Below, in pieces: positions 53,541-61,118 of a stretch of 64,000 nt of DNA (within the stretch, counting starts at the first letter, position 1; each line of letters opens with the position of its first letter). The position numbers and the translations under genes were made by a program. The notes under the pieces were generated by a model that saw nothing but the letters and a program-made list of their open reading frames with translations, was not told the origin of the DNA and made no database searches. The stretch is from Flagellimonas pacifica (GTDB lineage Bacteria; Bacteroidota; Bacteroidia; Flavobacteriales; Flavobacteriaceae): the NCBI RefSeq assembly GCF_900215465.1, contig NZ_OBEH01000004.1, positions 450,114 to 514,113 of the forward strand, read 5' to 3'.

Positions 53541-54167
53541 TTACAATTCTTTCTTTCTTGCCGGAACACCAATATAGGTAGCATAGGCTTCTGTATTTCT
53601 AACGACCATACTCTGCCCACCAATAATCGAACCTTCACCAATTTTAATTTGTTGAATAGTAGAAACTCCTATACCAATTTCAGTATAAGGCTCTACATGC
53701 GTAAATCCGGCAAAGTTGACCCCAGGCGCTAAGGAACTGCATTTTTCAATTTTGGTATTATGACCAATTGCACAATTCATATTTATTATTACAAATTCTC
53801 CTAGTTCCGATTCATGATTAATCGAAACTCCCGGATAAATGATGATTCCTTTTCCGAAATTAACACTATTAGAAATCCATGTATTTTTAGATATAAAGTT
53901 CGGAAACTTATGATTATCTCCTATTTTTTGGAGTATTTTCTTTTTTACCAACGGTTTTGCAATTCCGATAACCAGCGCCGCATCTGGGTATTTATGCAGG
54001 TCATCTAAGGTACCTAATACTGGTATATCCCAATAGGATTTATCTTTTTTTTCAACTGCATCGTCAAGAAATCCAATGATATTGTATTGTGTACTAAAAA
54101 GTTCTTGATTCAATACTAAAAAACCACCAACGTTACCTGCACCAATAATAATTAAACTTTCTTTCAT
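53541..54167 (-). CDS. Sugar O/N-acetyltransferase (PglD/NeuD-like, hexapeptide repeats)
   Basis: This 208-aa protein has an N-terminal Rossmann-like part (IIIGAGNVGGFLVLNQ) and a C-terminal left-handed beta-helix with hexapeptide turns such as FGKGIIIYPGVSINHESEL and KIGEGSIIGGQSMV. PglD/NeuD-type enzymes acetylate an amino-sugar nucleotide. The histidines in SINHESEL and AIGHNTKIE fit the catalytic base. It overlaps the 3' end of the ATP-grasp gene by 4 bp and follows the sugar transferase, as in intact glycan loci. The gene is whole, but its pathway here is broken. Confidence 0.85.
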   Translation of the reverse strand: MKESLIIIGAGNVGGFLVLNQELFSTQYNIIGFLDDAVEKKDKSYWDIPVLGTLDDLHKYPDAALVIGIAKPLVKKKILQKIGDNHKFPNFISKNTWISNSVNFGKGIIIYPGVSINHESELGEFVIINMNCAIGHNTKIEKCSSLAPGVNFAGFTHVEPYTEIGIGVSTIQQIKIGEGSIIGGQSMVVRNTEAYATYIGVPARKKEL

Positions 54168-55024
54168 TTATATGCTTTTAATTTATTTTTAAGCCCTTTC
54201 TTAACTGGTAGTTGCCATAATAATTTACACCAGTTATGATTACCTTCTAACAATTCTGGTCCTTTATTGGTAATCGCCACATCCCAACTTATTGACCTAT
54301 TCTCTTTATGCAATAAGGCGGCTTCCTTAACCATTCGAAGAGATTCTTTCCAAAAAGGAACTTGAAATCCGACAATACCAATTCCAGTAATGGGATGTTT
54401 ATGCTCCTCATTTTTGGTAATATCACTATTTACACCTCCGCCATATACAATTCCAGAAATTTCATCTATGGGAGTCGCAATATTCCCTACAGCCAAATTA
54501 TCAACATATGAGTTGATTGTTATTCTTAGTCTACATCCTAAAATGTCAACTTATTCATTTTCATACAATTGAGTGGAAATTCTAACAGTATTCGGTCCAG
54601 AAGGAGACAATTTAATCAGTGAATCATGTTGTATTATGAATTCTTCTATCAAGCCATTATCCGTTTTCTTAAGTGTTGACACTATTTCTTTCTCTCCCAT
54701 TTTATAGATATCCAAAACGATAATGCCTTCTCCACATTGACCATCTGAAGATTTTACTACTAACTTACGAACGGAGTTTTTAAGTAAACCACCAGAAACT
54801 GTTGTATCAGTTAAAAAAAGTTCTTTACTTGCATATTGATGCGATATTAAGCGTGCATACTTATCTAAAAAGATCAATTTATTTTCTAAAATATTTCTTT
54901 CTCTTTTTGGGTTCATTCGTAACTGATACTTAATCATGTATCCCGTACCAGCATATGTCCGTTTTTCTAACTTAGTACGTTTATAAAATTTAAAATAATC
55001 CATTAAAGAAATATTATATTTCAA
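54164..55024 (-). pseudogene. Sugar-transfer-associated ATP-grasp gene with a nonsense codon
   Basis: One continuous frame of 286 codons runs from MKYNISLMDYFKFYKRTKLE to KLKAYK, interrupted by TAA at 54551-54553 in the middle (STQLYENE then stop, then VDILGCRLRI). ATP-grasp features are seen in VKSSDGQCGEGIIVLD and SPSGPNTVRIST and in the later SWDVAITNKGPELLEGN. Similar proteins sit between sugar transferase and acetyltransferase genes in glycan loci. Without readthrough only the first half can be made. Confidence 0.75.
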
Positions 55025-55169
55025 AGAAGCACCGATTATATTAAGAATGAGTTCAGTTTTTGATATGCCACAACTACGAGTTACAAAACCACTAAACGTT
55101 TAAAATTTCTTTCTATCTAGTTTTCTATAATAGAACCCTAAATATAACAATCTTATTGACCATTACACA

Positions 55170-55781
55170 TTAATTATTGCCGTTAAATCGTTGCATCGGG
55201 CGCTCATCACTTTGATTCACACTTTCTCTTTTCAAAACCTTAATCACAGTTAACCATAAAATTTTCACATCAAATAAAAATGACAGTTTGTCGATGTATT
55301 CTACATCATAGGCAAACTTTTTTGCCCAAGAAATACTATTTCTTCCATTTACCTGTGCCCAACCGGTAATACCAGGCCTTACTTCATGACGTCTCGCCTG
55401 ATTTTTAGTATAAAGGGACAAATACTCCGGCAGCAAAGGTCTAGGGCCTACGAAACTCATATCGCCTTTAAGTACGTTGAGTAATTGAGGGAGTTCGTCT
55501 ACTGAAGATTTGCGCACCAATTTTCCTAAACGTGTTAATCGCTCTGCATCGGATAAGAGCTTTCCTTGGGCATCTCGCTCGTCTGTCATGGTTTTATACT
55601 TAATAATCCTAAAAAGCTTTTCGTTTTGTCCTGGACGAATTTGGAAAAAAAAAGGGGATCCATCGTTGACAAAATACAACCCGATAGTTGAAATAATCAA
55701 AATAGGACTTAATAAGGATAGGAGCAAAAATGCTGCTAAAAAGTCTGCTACTACTTTTAAGCGGTTTCTATAAGAAATCAT
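55170..55781 (-). CDS. Bacterial sugar transferase (PglC/WcaJ-like phosphoglycosyltransferase)
   Basis: This 203-aa monotopic membrane enzyme puts a phospho-sugar onto undecaprenyl phosphate to start a surface glycan. It has the N-terminal membrane helix ADFLAAFLLLSLLSPIL, the catalytic Asp-Glu in RKSSVDELPQLLNVLKGD, then MSFVGPRPLL and VRPGITGWAQVNGRN. The length fits the small PglC type without the WcaJ N-terminal extension. Its ATG overlaps the stop of a broken glycosyltransferase gene. It is intact within a decayed locus. Confidence 0.9.
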   Translation of the reverse strand: MISYRNRLKVVADFLAAFLLLSLLSPILIISTIGLYFVNDGSPFFFQIRPGQNEKLFRIIKYKTMTDERDAQGKLLSDAERLTRLGKLVRKSSVDELPQLLNVLKGDMSFVGPRPLLPEYLSLYTKNQARRHEVRPGITGWAQVNGRNSISWAKKFAYDVEYIDKLSFLFDVKILWLTVIKVLKRESVNQSDERPMQRFNGNN

Positions 55782-55958
55782 AAGCTGTCAATATTATTAA
55801 GATATTTTTTTCCTAGGGTTTCGTAATTTAAGGTATTAATTAGATACTCTTTTCCATACCCATCTCATCTTGCCCATATTACTAAATTCTTGAGTAGATT
55901 CCGCTATTACTTCCATATTGTCCAAATCAATAAATTTTTTACAATTAGCCTTACTTAA
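55778..55958 (-). pseudogene. Glycosyltransferase 3' fragment, cut by IS copy 2
   Basis: Upstream of the sugar transferase, two frames join to the C-terminus of a glycosyltransferase-like protein. DNMEVIAESTQEFSNMGK continues, after a short frameshift at AAGATGAGATGG, as DGYGKEYLINTLNYETLG and ends KKYLNNIDSL. The stop overlaps the next start. The frame is cut at 55959 by the inverted repeat of the IS. The family assignment rests on position and a short tail only. Confidence 0.45.
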
Positions 55959-56935
55959 CCCGTTGTGCATTATGATTTAAAAGAAAAAAGTTGTCCATCT
56001 TACTGATAATCAGTAAATTGTTTTAGCCATAAAACATTAACAAAGAACAACTTAAGTGCAAATTACGAAAGAATATTGAAGGTTTTAAGAAAAATATCAA
56101 AAGATCAACTTTTGCCCTATCAAAGAAGAAAACCAAAGCCTAGTGATTTAGAACTCGTTAGTTTGAGTCTAACTGTTGAATTTATGGGAATAGACAGTGA
56201 AAACGATATATTCAGAAAGCTTCCCAAGTCTATTGGTTAAAAAATAGAGCGAAGTGTTTACAATAAAAGAAGACGAAAATTGGTAGACGAGCTGAATACT
56301 ATTCGTTTAAAATTAGCTTGTCATTTTAATGAATTCGAAAATTATTTCGTTGTTGATAGCATGCCCTTGGAGGTTTGCAAACTATCCCGAAGTTCGCATT
56401 CCAAGATTTGCAGGGAAGTTCCTTATTCTTTGCCAGACAAAGCGTATTGTACAGCACAAAGTTATAATTATTATGGTTATAAACTACACGCAGTTTGTTC
56501 TGTAAAAGGTGTAATAGGCAGTATGGATATAAGCCCTGCATCTGTACACGACATTAATTACCTTAAAGACATTAAGATGCAAATAAGCGATTTTACATTA
56601 ATTGGCGATAGAGGTTATTTATCAGCAGAAATTCAACTCAACTTGTTCGAATCCTGTAACATAAAAATGAATACCTCTATGAGAAACAATCAAAAAAGCG
56701 TATAACAAACAGGCTTATATTTTTAGTAAAAAGAGAAAAAGAATAGAAACATTGTTCTCTCAGTTATGCGACCAGTTTATGATAAGACGTAATTATGCCA
56801 AGTCTTTTCAAGGGTTTAAAACAAGAATATTAGCAAAAATAACAACTTTGACAACTATTCAATATATCAACAGGTTTATATTTAACAGGAGAATAAACAA
56901 CATTAAAATTAGCATTATTTAAAATGCACAATGGG
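55959..56935 (+). mobile_element. IS982-family insertion sequence, copy 2 (977 bp)
   Basis: The ends CCCGTTGTGCATTATGATTT (55959-) and the complement of CCCATTGTGCATTTTAAAT (to 56935) are imperfect versions of the copy 1 repeats. The length is 977 bp, as in copy 1, with the transposase on the plus strand. The sequence is clearly diverged from copy 1, so the two did not arise by a recent duplication. Confidence 0.82.
56043..56922 (+). pseudogene. IS982-type transposase, start lost, stop and frameshift
   Basis: The expected start codon reads AAG; the frame then gives NYERILKVLRKISKDQLLPY. It has a TAA at 56238-56240 and a frameshift near 56698-56705, after SMRNNQKSV, where the frame changes to YIFSKKRKRIETLFSQLCDQ. 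The catalytic segments MPLEVCK, YGYKLHAVCSVKGVIG and GDRGYLSAEIQ remain. With three defects it is dead and older than copy 1. Confidence 0.85.
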
Positions 56936-56996
56936 TTTAGTTTATATTTTTTTAATTACTCACAACGTTTAGCTATGCATAATTGTGACCGTTTAG

Positions 56997-57224
56997 GGAG
57001 CACTATGGGATATAAATACTGCATTACATAAAAATCATTTCGAATTGATTAGAGAAGGCTTTAATCACATTTTTATTGTTGATGACACAATTGCGTTAAA
57101 GTTGAAGGCCAATAAGGGAGATCCCTTTGTTTTTTCTGACAATTATCTATTCTATACAGAAGAACTCATCTTGATGGAATCTAATTATTTGGAGGCGAAT
57201 TATATACGATATAGATTTAGATAA
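56997..57224 (+). pseudogene. Unrecognised ORF fragment beside IS copy 2
   Basis: A 75-codon frame without an ATG near its start runs GALWDINTALHKNHFELIRE and ends in NYLEANYIRYRFR and a stop. It has protein-like composition (GFNHIFIVDDTIALKLK). It begins 61 bp after the IS end and just after an in-frame stop, so its 5' part may have been lost. No family is recognised. Confidence 0.4.
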
Positions 57225-57320
57225 AGTGTTTTTGGAATACAAGAACTAACCTTGTTACCCTCCCCGGCTCTCGCTAGTCTGCGACTAGTGGCATGCAAGA
57301 GTGAAAGCTAAACAATAAAC

Positions 57321-57352
57321 AAGCCAGTTCCATTGTTAGGAGCTGACTTTTT
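57321..57352 (+). terminator. Hairpin terminator in the scar region
   Basis: AAGCCAGTTCC and GGAGCTGACTT pair with one mismatch and one wobble around 7 nt, followed by TTTTT. It has no intact gene upstream and probably ended the transcript of the fragment at 56997-57224 or a lost gene. Confidence 0.55.
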
Positions 57353-57508
57353 CACCCGCCCAACCCCTCAGTTAGTTAAGAGGACGAACTACTTCCAATG
57401 TTGTTGTTTTAGACAACTGTGGAAATTTGAGTGGACTTCAAACAATATTGCTTATTGTAGCATTTAAATAGAGTTTTGCTATTAATCTTCCTATATTTAA
57501 GCAAATTA

Positions 57509-57532
57509 ACCGTACACAATACCGTACACGAT
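57509..57532. repeat. Tandem 12-bp ACC repeat, left of the tRNA-Met remnant
   Basis: ACCGTACACAAT is followed directly by ACCGTACACGAT. It resembles the tandem pairs in the integrase promoter at 51033 and at 57670, but no integrase gene follows. Confidence 0.55.
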
Positions 57533-57580
57533 TTTGGATAAAATAGACCGGGATAACTAAGAAAATGCGTCCGCTTGGAA

Positions 57581-57623
57581 GCTCATAACCCGAAGGTCCC
57601 TGGTTCGAGTCCAGGTCCCGCTA
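57581..57623 (+). tRNA. tRNA-Met 3' remnant, attachment site
   Basis: This is the 3' part of a tRNA with anticodon CAT: GCTCATAACCCGAAGGTC, then the T-arm CCTGGTTCGAGTCCAGG and the acceptor TCCCGCT plus A. The sequence to its left (GTCCGCTTGGAA) does not form the missing 5' half, so the tRNA is truncated. It marks a second integration site 6.6 kb from the tRNA-Leu remnant, in opposite orientation. Confidence 0.8.
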
Positions 57624-57632
57624 CTAATAATC

Positions 57633-57663
57633 AGGCAGTTACGAACAAGGTAGCTGCCTTTTT
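57633..57663 (+). terminator. Terminator after the tRNA-Met remnant
   Basis: AGGCAGTTAC and GTAGCTGCCT pair with one wobble around an 8-nt loop, followed by TTTTTC. It lies 10 bp after the tRNA 3' end. Confidence 0.65.
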
Positions 57664-57669
57664 CTTTTT

Positions 57670-57691
57670 ACCTAAAACATACCTAAAACAA
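57670..57691. repeat. Tandem 11-bp ACC repeat, right of the tRNA-Met remnant
   Basis: ACCTAAAACAT is followed directly by ACCTAAAACAA. This is the third ACC-type pair. It lies where an integrase promoter would be after a tRNA terminator, but no integrase gene follows. Confidence 0.5.
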
Positions 57692-57918
57692 TTTAGGGTC
57701 ATTATATAGCCTATATCGTTCCAGTTATGACTACTTTATTCTGAGGTCAGGCTGGTTTTAGAATAACCAAAGGACTAAAACCTAGCATAATTTACTGGAA
57801 TCTGTCCCGGTTTTTGGATAAGATAGAACATTACCAAAATTGTCTTTCGTAGTTTTGAAGAAAATTAATCGCGCGTTTTTCGTAATAATTCAGCTTAAAA
57901 TAGGTTTCCTATATAAGA

Positions 57919-58803
57919 ATGTACTACAGAAGAAAATATATACTTGCACTATTGCAACAGTTCGATGGGACTTTGGACAACCTAAATTTTCAAAAACTCC
58001 TGTTCCTGGCCACTAGAAAACAGGAAAAAAAGGCATTTGATTTTGTCCCCTATAAATACGGCAGTTTTTCCTTTCAGGCGAACCAAGACCTTCACACGAT
58101 GATTAAGCTCGGCAATGTGGAACGGGAAGACCGCAGTTGGAAATGTTTGGACAGTTCCGATTACAAGTCCCAGCTCAAGAAAGAGGACGTGAGTTCCTTA
58201 AACTGGGTCCATCGGACCTATAAAGATTTTAACGGGGAAGAGCTGATAAAGGAGACGTACCGCAAATACCCTTTTTTTGCCATAAACAGCAAAATTGCCA
58301 ACAAGGTCTTGACCGTAAAAGAAATGGATAAGGTCAATGCCCAGAGGAGAATCAAGGATGGCCCCATGTTTTTCACCATTGGCTATGAAGGGATTAGTTT
58401 GGAGACCTACCTGAACAAGCTGATAATAAATGATGTCAGGCTATTGGTGGATGTTCGGAAAAACTCGTTCAGCATGAAATACGGGTTTTCAAAAAAACAG
58501 CTATTGAACTCCTGCGAAAGCTTGGGCATCAAATTTTTGCACATGCCCCAATTGGGAATAGAATCACAGGAACGTAAAGAATTGCATTCGCTCAATGATT
58601 ATAAGGAACTATTCGATAATTATAAGAAAACCACGCTCAAGGAAAACAAAAGCTATCTCGCCCAACTGAAAGATCTTTGCGAAGAGTACAAAAGGGTTGC
58701 GATAACCTGTTTTGAAAAAGAGGTATGTATGTGCCATAGAGGTGTGGTGGCAAAGGAACTGGGAAAAATGAAAGACTGGGAAATAGTTCAAAAAAACCTT
58801 TAA
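57919..58803 (+). CDS. DUF488-domain protein with N-terminal helical domain
   Basis: This 294-aa cytoplasmic protein has an N-terminal region of about 150 residues (MYYRRKYILALLQQFDGTLD) rich in basic and aromatic residues, resembling SocA/DUF4065-like domains. A C-terminal DUF488 domain starts at FFTIGYEGISLETYLNKL and has the conserved VRLLVDVRKNSFS and the Cys pair CFEKEVCMCHR. DUF488 proteins are unassigned and turn up in mobile and defence regions; CHR suggests a metal or nucleic-acid role. The next gene starts in the same frame directly after its TAA stop. Confidence 0.8.
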   Translation: MYYRRKYILALLQQFDGTLDNLNFQKLLFLATRKQEKKAFDFVPYKYGSFSFQANQDLHTMIKLGNVEREDRSWKCLDSSDYKSQLKKEDVSSLNWVHRTYKDFNGEELIKETYRKYPFFAINSKIANKVLTVKEMDKVNAQRRIKDGPMFFTIGYEGISLETYLNKLIINDVRLLVDVRKNSFSMKYGFSKKQLLNSCESLGIKFLHMPQLGIESQERKELHSLNDYKELFDNYKKTTLKENKSYLAQLKDLCEEYKRVAITCFEKEVCMCHRGVVAKELGKMKDWEIVQKNL

Positions 58804-58809
58804 ACAACC

Positions 58810-59622
58810 CTGAAGACCAAAGTCCTAATAACGGTAAAGACCTATCCTACTTTATCCACAAAGTACGATGAGCTGGTATGTACCGCTGGATTCACCGAGG
58901 ATGGTTCATGGATACGTATCTATCCCGTTGAATTTCGAAAAAAAGCCTACAAGGACCAATATAAAAAATATGACTGGGTCGAAGTGGATCTGGTGAACAA
59001 CGATTCGGATTTTAGGCCTGAAAGCCATCGCCCCAGAACTGCCGATACCACTTTTGAAAAAGTTGGCGAACTGGACACCAAGGGCAATTGGGCCAAAAGG
59101 AAAGACATTGTCCTCAACAACGTCCATGAAGATCTGACCCAACTCATTGAAGAAGCCCAGAACAAAGAAGTTGGTACTTCGCTTGCCGTGTTCAAACCTG
59201 CGAAAATCATTGATTTCGTAATCGAACCCGTGGACCGTGAGTGGGACGAAAAAAAACTGGCCAGTCTCAAGCAGTTCAATTTGTTCGAAAGTACCGAAAA
59301 AGGTTTTGAGGTGGTCAAAAAACTGCCTTTCAAATTTTCATATACCTTCGAAGATATCAAAGGTCGTAGAAGCACCTTAATGATAGAGGATTGGGAAATA
59401 GGCCAACTATTTTGGAATTGCCTTAATAGGAGCGGCAGTGAAGAAAAGGCCTGTGAATTGGTCAGACAAAAATATATGGACGACTTTGCCAAGACCAAGG
59501 ATCTATATCTCTTTCTGGGAACAACAAAACGATTTCATTTTACGGGCAAAAACCCATTTGTAATAATAGGAACGTTTACACCTAAAATCGAAACGCAATT
59601 CAAACTGGACCTGTTCCAATAG
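58810..59622 (+). CDS. Conserved partner protein after DUF488, no usual start codon
   Basis: Translation from 58804 reads on in the same frame as the DUF488 gene, directly after its TAA, as TTLKTKVLITVKTYPTLSTK and YDELVCTAGFTEDGSWIRIY, clearly coding. No ATG, GTG or TTG precedes this conserved part. The first GTG (58978 and after) would cut ~55 residues of it away. So the start is either the CTG at 58810 or another rare codon, or ribosomes reinitiate or read through the TAA. The ~270-aa product ends in GTFTPKIETQFKLDLFQ. It has no recognised family, but such pairs with DUF488 suggest a functional unit. Confidence 0.6.
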   Translation: MKTKVLITVKTYPTLSTKYDELVCTAGFTEDGSWIRIYPVEFRKKAYKDQYKKYDWVEVDLVNNDSDFRPESHRPRTADTTFEKVGELDTKGNWAKRKDIVLNNVHEDLTQLIEEAQNKEVGTSLAVFKPAKIIDFVIEPVDREWDEKKLASLKQFNLFESTEKGFEVVKKLPFKFSYTFEDIKGRRSTLMIEDWEIGQLFWNCLNRSGSEEKACELVRQKYMDDFAKTKDLYLFLGTTKRFHFTGKNPFVIIGTFTPKIETQFKLDLFQ

Positions 59623-59667
59623 AATCCACAAATAGCACTGAACCACTAAAGTGGATTTTGCTCGAAG

Positions 59668-59693
59668 AAAAAAAAGGAGAGTAAGAACTCTCC
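59668..59693 (-). terminator. Terminator of the DUF1508 operon
   Basis: GGAGAGT and ACTCTCC form a 7-bp stem with loop AAGA. Read on the minus strand it is followed by a run of eight T. It lies 7 bp after the DUF1508 stop. Confidence 0.75.
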
Positions 59694-59699
59694 TCCTTT

Positions 59700-60041
59700 C
59701 TAGGTCAAGTCTTCTGTTGGCGCTGTTGGAGCAACGCTTTTTACAGCTGCTATACCATTTTCCCGTGCCGCGGTTGTGGTATAGGTTTCACTTACTCCAA
59801 TAGGCTCTCCATTTGAAGCTTTCAAAACGAAGTAATATTGCCCATTGGTAGCAACTTTACGCTCATAACGCCTGTCATATGGGGCATTACGTTTTACCGA
59901 GTCAATTCCGTTCAGACAACTTTGCTTTGTTGTATATCCTTCGCCGTGAAGGATAATCTCACCATTTCTCGCTCTTAATCGGTAGCGATATTCCGAACCA
60001 GATCTGTAGATCTGGAATTTAGGGTTTGTTACTGTACTCAT
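59700..60041 (-). CDS. YegP-like protein with two DUF1508 repeats
   Basis: This 113-aa protein has two DUF1508 units: FQIYRSGSEYRYRLRARNGE with GYTTKQSCLNGIDSVKRNA, and YYFVLKASNGEPIG with YTTTAARENGIAAVKS. These small beta-alpha repeats occur in YegP-type proteins of unknown role. The ATG at 60041 is preferred to one 84 bp upstream, as the latter would overlap the small gene before it and adds a segment without family features. It is 64 bp downstream of that gene and in the same direction. Confidence 0.82.
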   Translation of the reverse strand: MSTVTNPKFQIYRSGSEYRYRLRARNGEIILHGEGYTTKQSCLNGIDSVKRNAPYDRRYERKVATNGQYYFVLKASNGEPIGVSETYTTTAARENGIAAVKSVAPTAPTEDLT

Positions 60042-60105
60042 GATCTGAGGTTTAGTATTAATAAAAATGTTTTTGAATCTTTTAAGGTCTTCTTCAGGAC
60101 CTGTA

Positions 60106-60282
60106 CTAATTCTCTTTGGTAACACCCTTAAAGGGCTTCCTACTTGATGTCTTTACATCCATAAAGCGGCCAGTATCGCCATTCCTTTTAACCCATTGAT
60201 TAGTTTTGGGGTTTTTCACCTGTGAGCGATTTTTCACTGCTCCGTGTCTTCTGTTATCACCTGATTTTCCATTAGTTGCCAT
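60106..60282 (-). CDS. Small conserved basic protein (58 aa)
   Basis: This ORF encodes 58 residues, MATNGKSGDNRRHGAVKNRS to SRKPFKGVTKEN, rich in Lys, Arg, Asn and Gly with few hydrophobic residues. The core NPKTNQWVKRNGDTGRFMDV looks like a conserved family of very small bacterial proteins. No function can be given. It is the first gene of a two-gene unit with DUF1508 and diverges from the sigma-factor operon across a 19-bp dyad. Confidence 0.65.
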   Translation of the reverse strand: MATNGKSGDNRRHGAVKNRSQVKNPKTNQWVKRNGDTGRFMDVKTSSRKPFKGVTKEN

Positions 60283-60313
60283 AGTTGTTGGGTTTAAATT
60301 TTCTTACATCTTC

Positions 60314-60363
60314 ATATATAAAAAACCGTGACCTAGGTATGGTTGTCACGGTTTTTTATATAT
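60314..60363. promoter_or_regulatory. Perfect 19-bp dyad in the divergent promoter
   Basis: ATATATAAAAAACCGTGAC and its exact complement flank a 12-nt loop (60333-60344). It looks like a terminator but lies between divergent genes, upstream of both, so it is more likely an operator or a leader hairpin for the sigma-factor operon. Confidence 0.6.
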
Positions 60364-60449
60364 CTTATTAGAAAGTAATCAGTATTAACTAATCAATCTA
60401 AACATGAAAATTATGAAAGCAGCCCAACACCAGACCGAACCACTAAAAC

Positions 60450-61118
60450 TTGAACACTTTGAAAAAAGCAGAACTTGAAGAGATCCTATTAAAATTCTCT
60501 TACCAGGAAGACGATGAGCAAGAAGCTCATAAGGCATTTACCATATATTACCATGAATACTCAAGGTATCTCCATACGGTCATATTCGAGGCGAAAAAGT
60601 CCGCGACATACTTTTATGACGACCTTGTTGACATTGTAGCGGAGAATACTTTTTTGAAAATTTACAATAAGCCATTGGATTTCATTATTGAAGACCACGA
60701 GACAGATCTGGACGTAGATAAGAAAATGAAGGGCTATTTGGCCACCATCGCCAAAAACGAGTTAAAAGGCCTTTTGAATAAAGGATATTGTGCACAGGAG
60801 CACGATTTAACAATAGATGACGATAGTGTTTTCTTTGACCCTCCGGAAATCATCCTACCGGAAGAAAATGAAATTGGCCATTATCAAAAAGTGCTTCAAG
60901 AAGTCCTATTGACCTTTTCGGAAAGAGACCGTTTAATACTTTTATCGGTATACGATTGCCACCAAGAGGGTAAAAAGAGACCCAAGGAAATAATGGCATG
61001 GCTCGCTGAAGTACATAGCACAAGTGACATGAATATTAGAAAAATCAAGTCAAGATGTGATAAAAAAATCAGAGAACACTTTGAAAAAAAAACTACACTT
61101 AAACCCTTAAAAAGGTGA
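60450..61118 (+). CDS. Sigma-70/ECF-like sigma factor
   Basis: This 222-aa protein has region 2 features (DLVDIVAENTFLKIYNKP and MKGYLATIAKNELKGLL) and a C-terminal region 4 (LLTFSERDRLILLSVYD, then IMAWLAEVHSTSDMNIRKIK with the HTH and basic end). It lacks the long linker of housekeeping sigma factors and looks like an ECF or phage-type factor. No ATG is available: TTG at 60450 or 60459 is the likely start, since a stop lies 6 bp upstream. It overlaps the next gene by 4 bp. It may direct polymerase to accessory promoters; the targets are unknown. Confidence 0.75.
   Translation: MNTLKKAELEEILLKFSYQEDDEQEAHKAFTIYYHEYSRYLHTVIFEAKKSATYFYDDLVDIVAENTFLKIYNKPLDFIIEDHETDLDVDKKMKGYLATIAKNELKGLLNKGYCAQEHDLTIDDDSVFFDPPEIILPEENEIGHYQKVLQEVLLTFSERDRLILLSVYDCHQEGKKRPKEIMAWLAEVHSTSDMNIRKIKSRCDKKIREHFEKKTTLKPLKR

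Larger units (their letters stand above)
57225..57918. other. Gene-free integration scar
   Basis: This 690-bp stretch holds no intact gene. It contains a terminator, two integrase-type promoters with tandem ACC repeats but no integrase, the tRNA-Met remnant with its terminator, and two copies of TTTTGGATAARATAGA (57532-57547 and 57812-57827). Confidence 0.6.

Noticed and set aside
57241..57320. tRNA-like or small RNA gene around CTAGTCTGCGACTAG
   Set aside because: There is a short hairpin, but no cloverleaf, T-arm or conserved RNA family pattern could be seen.
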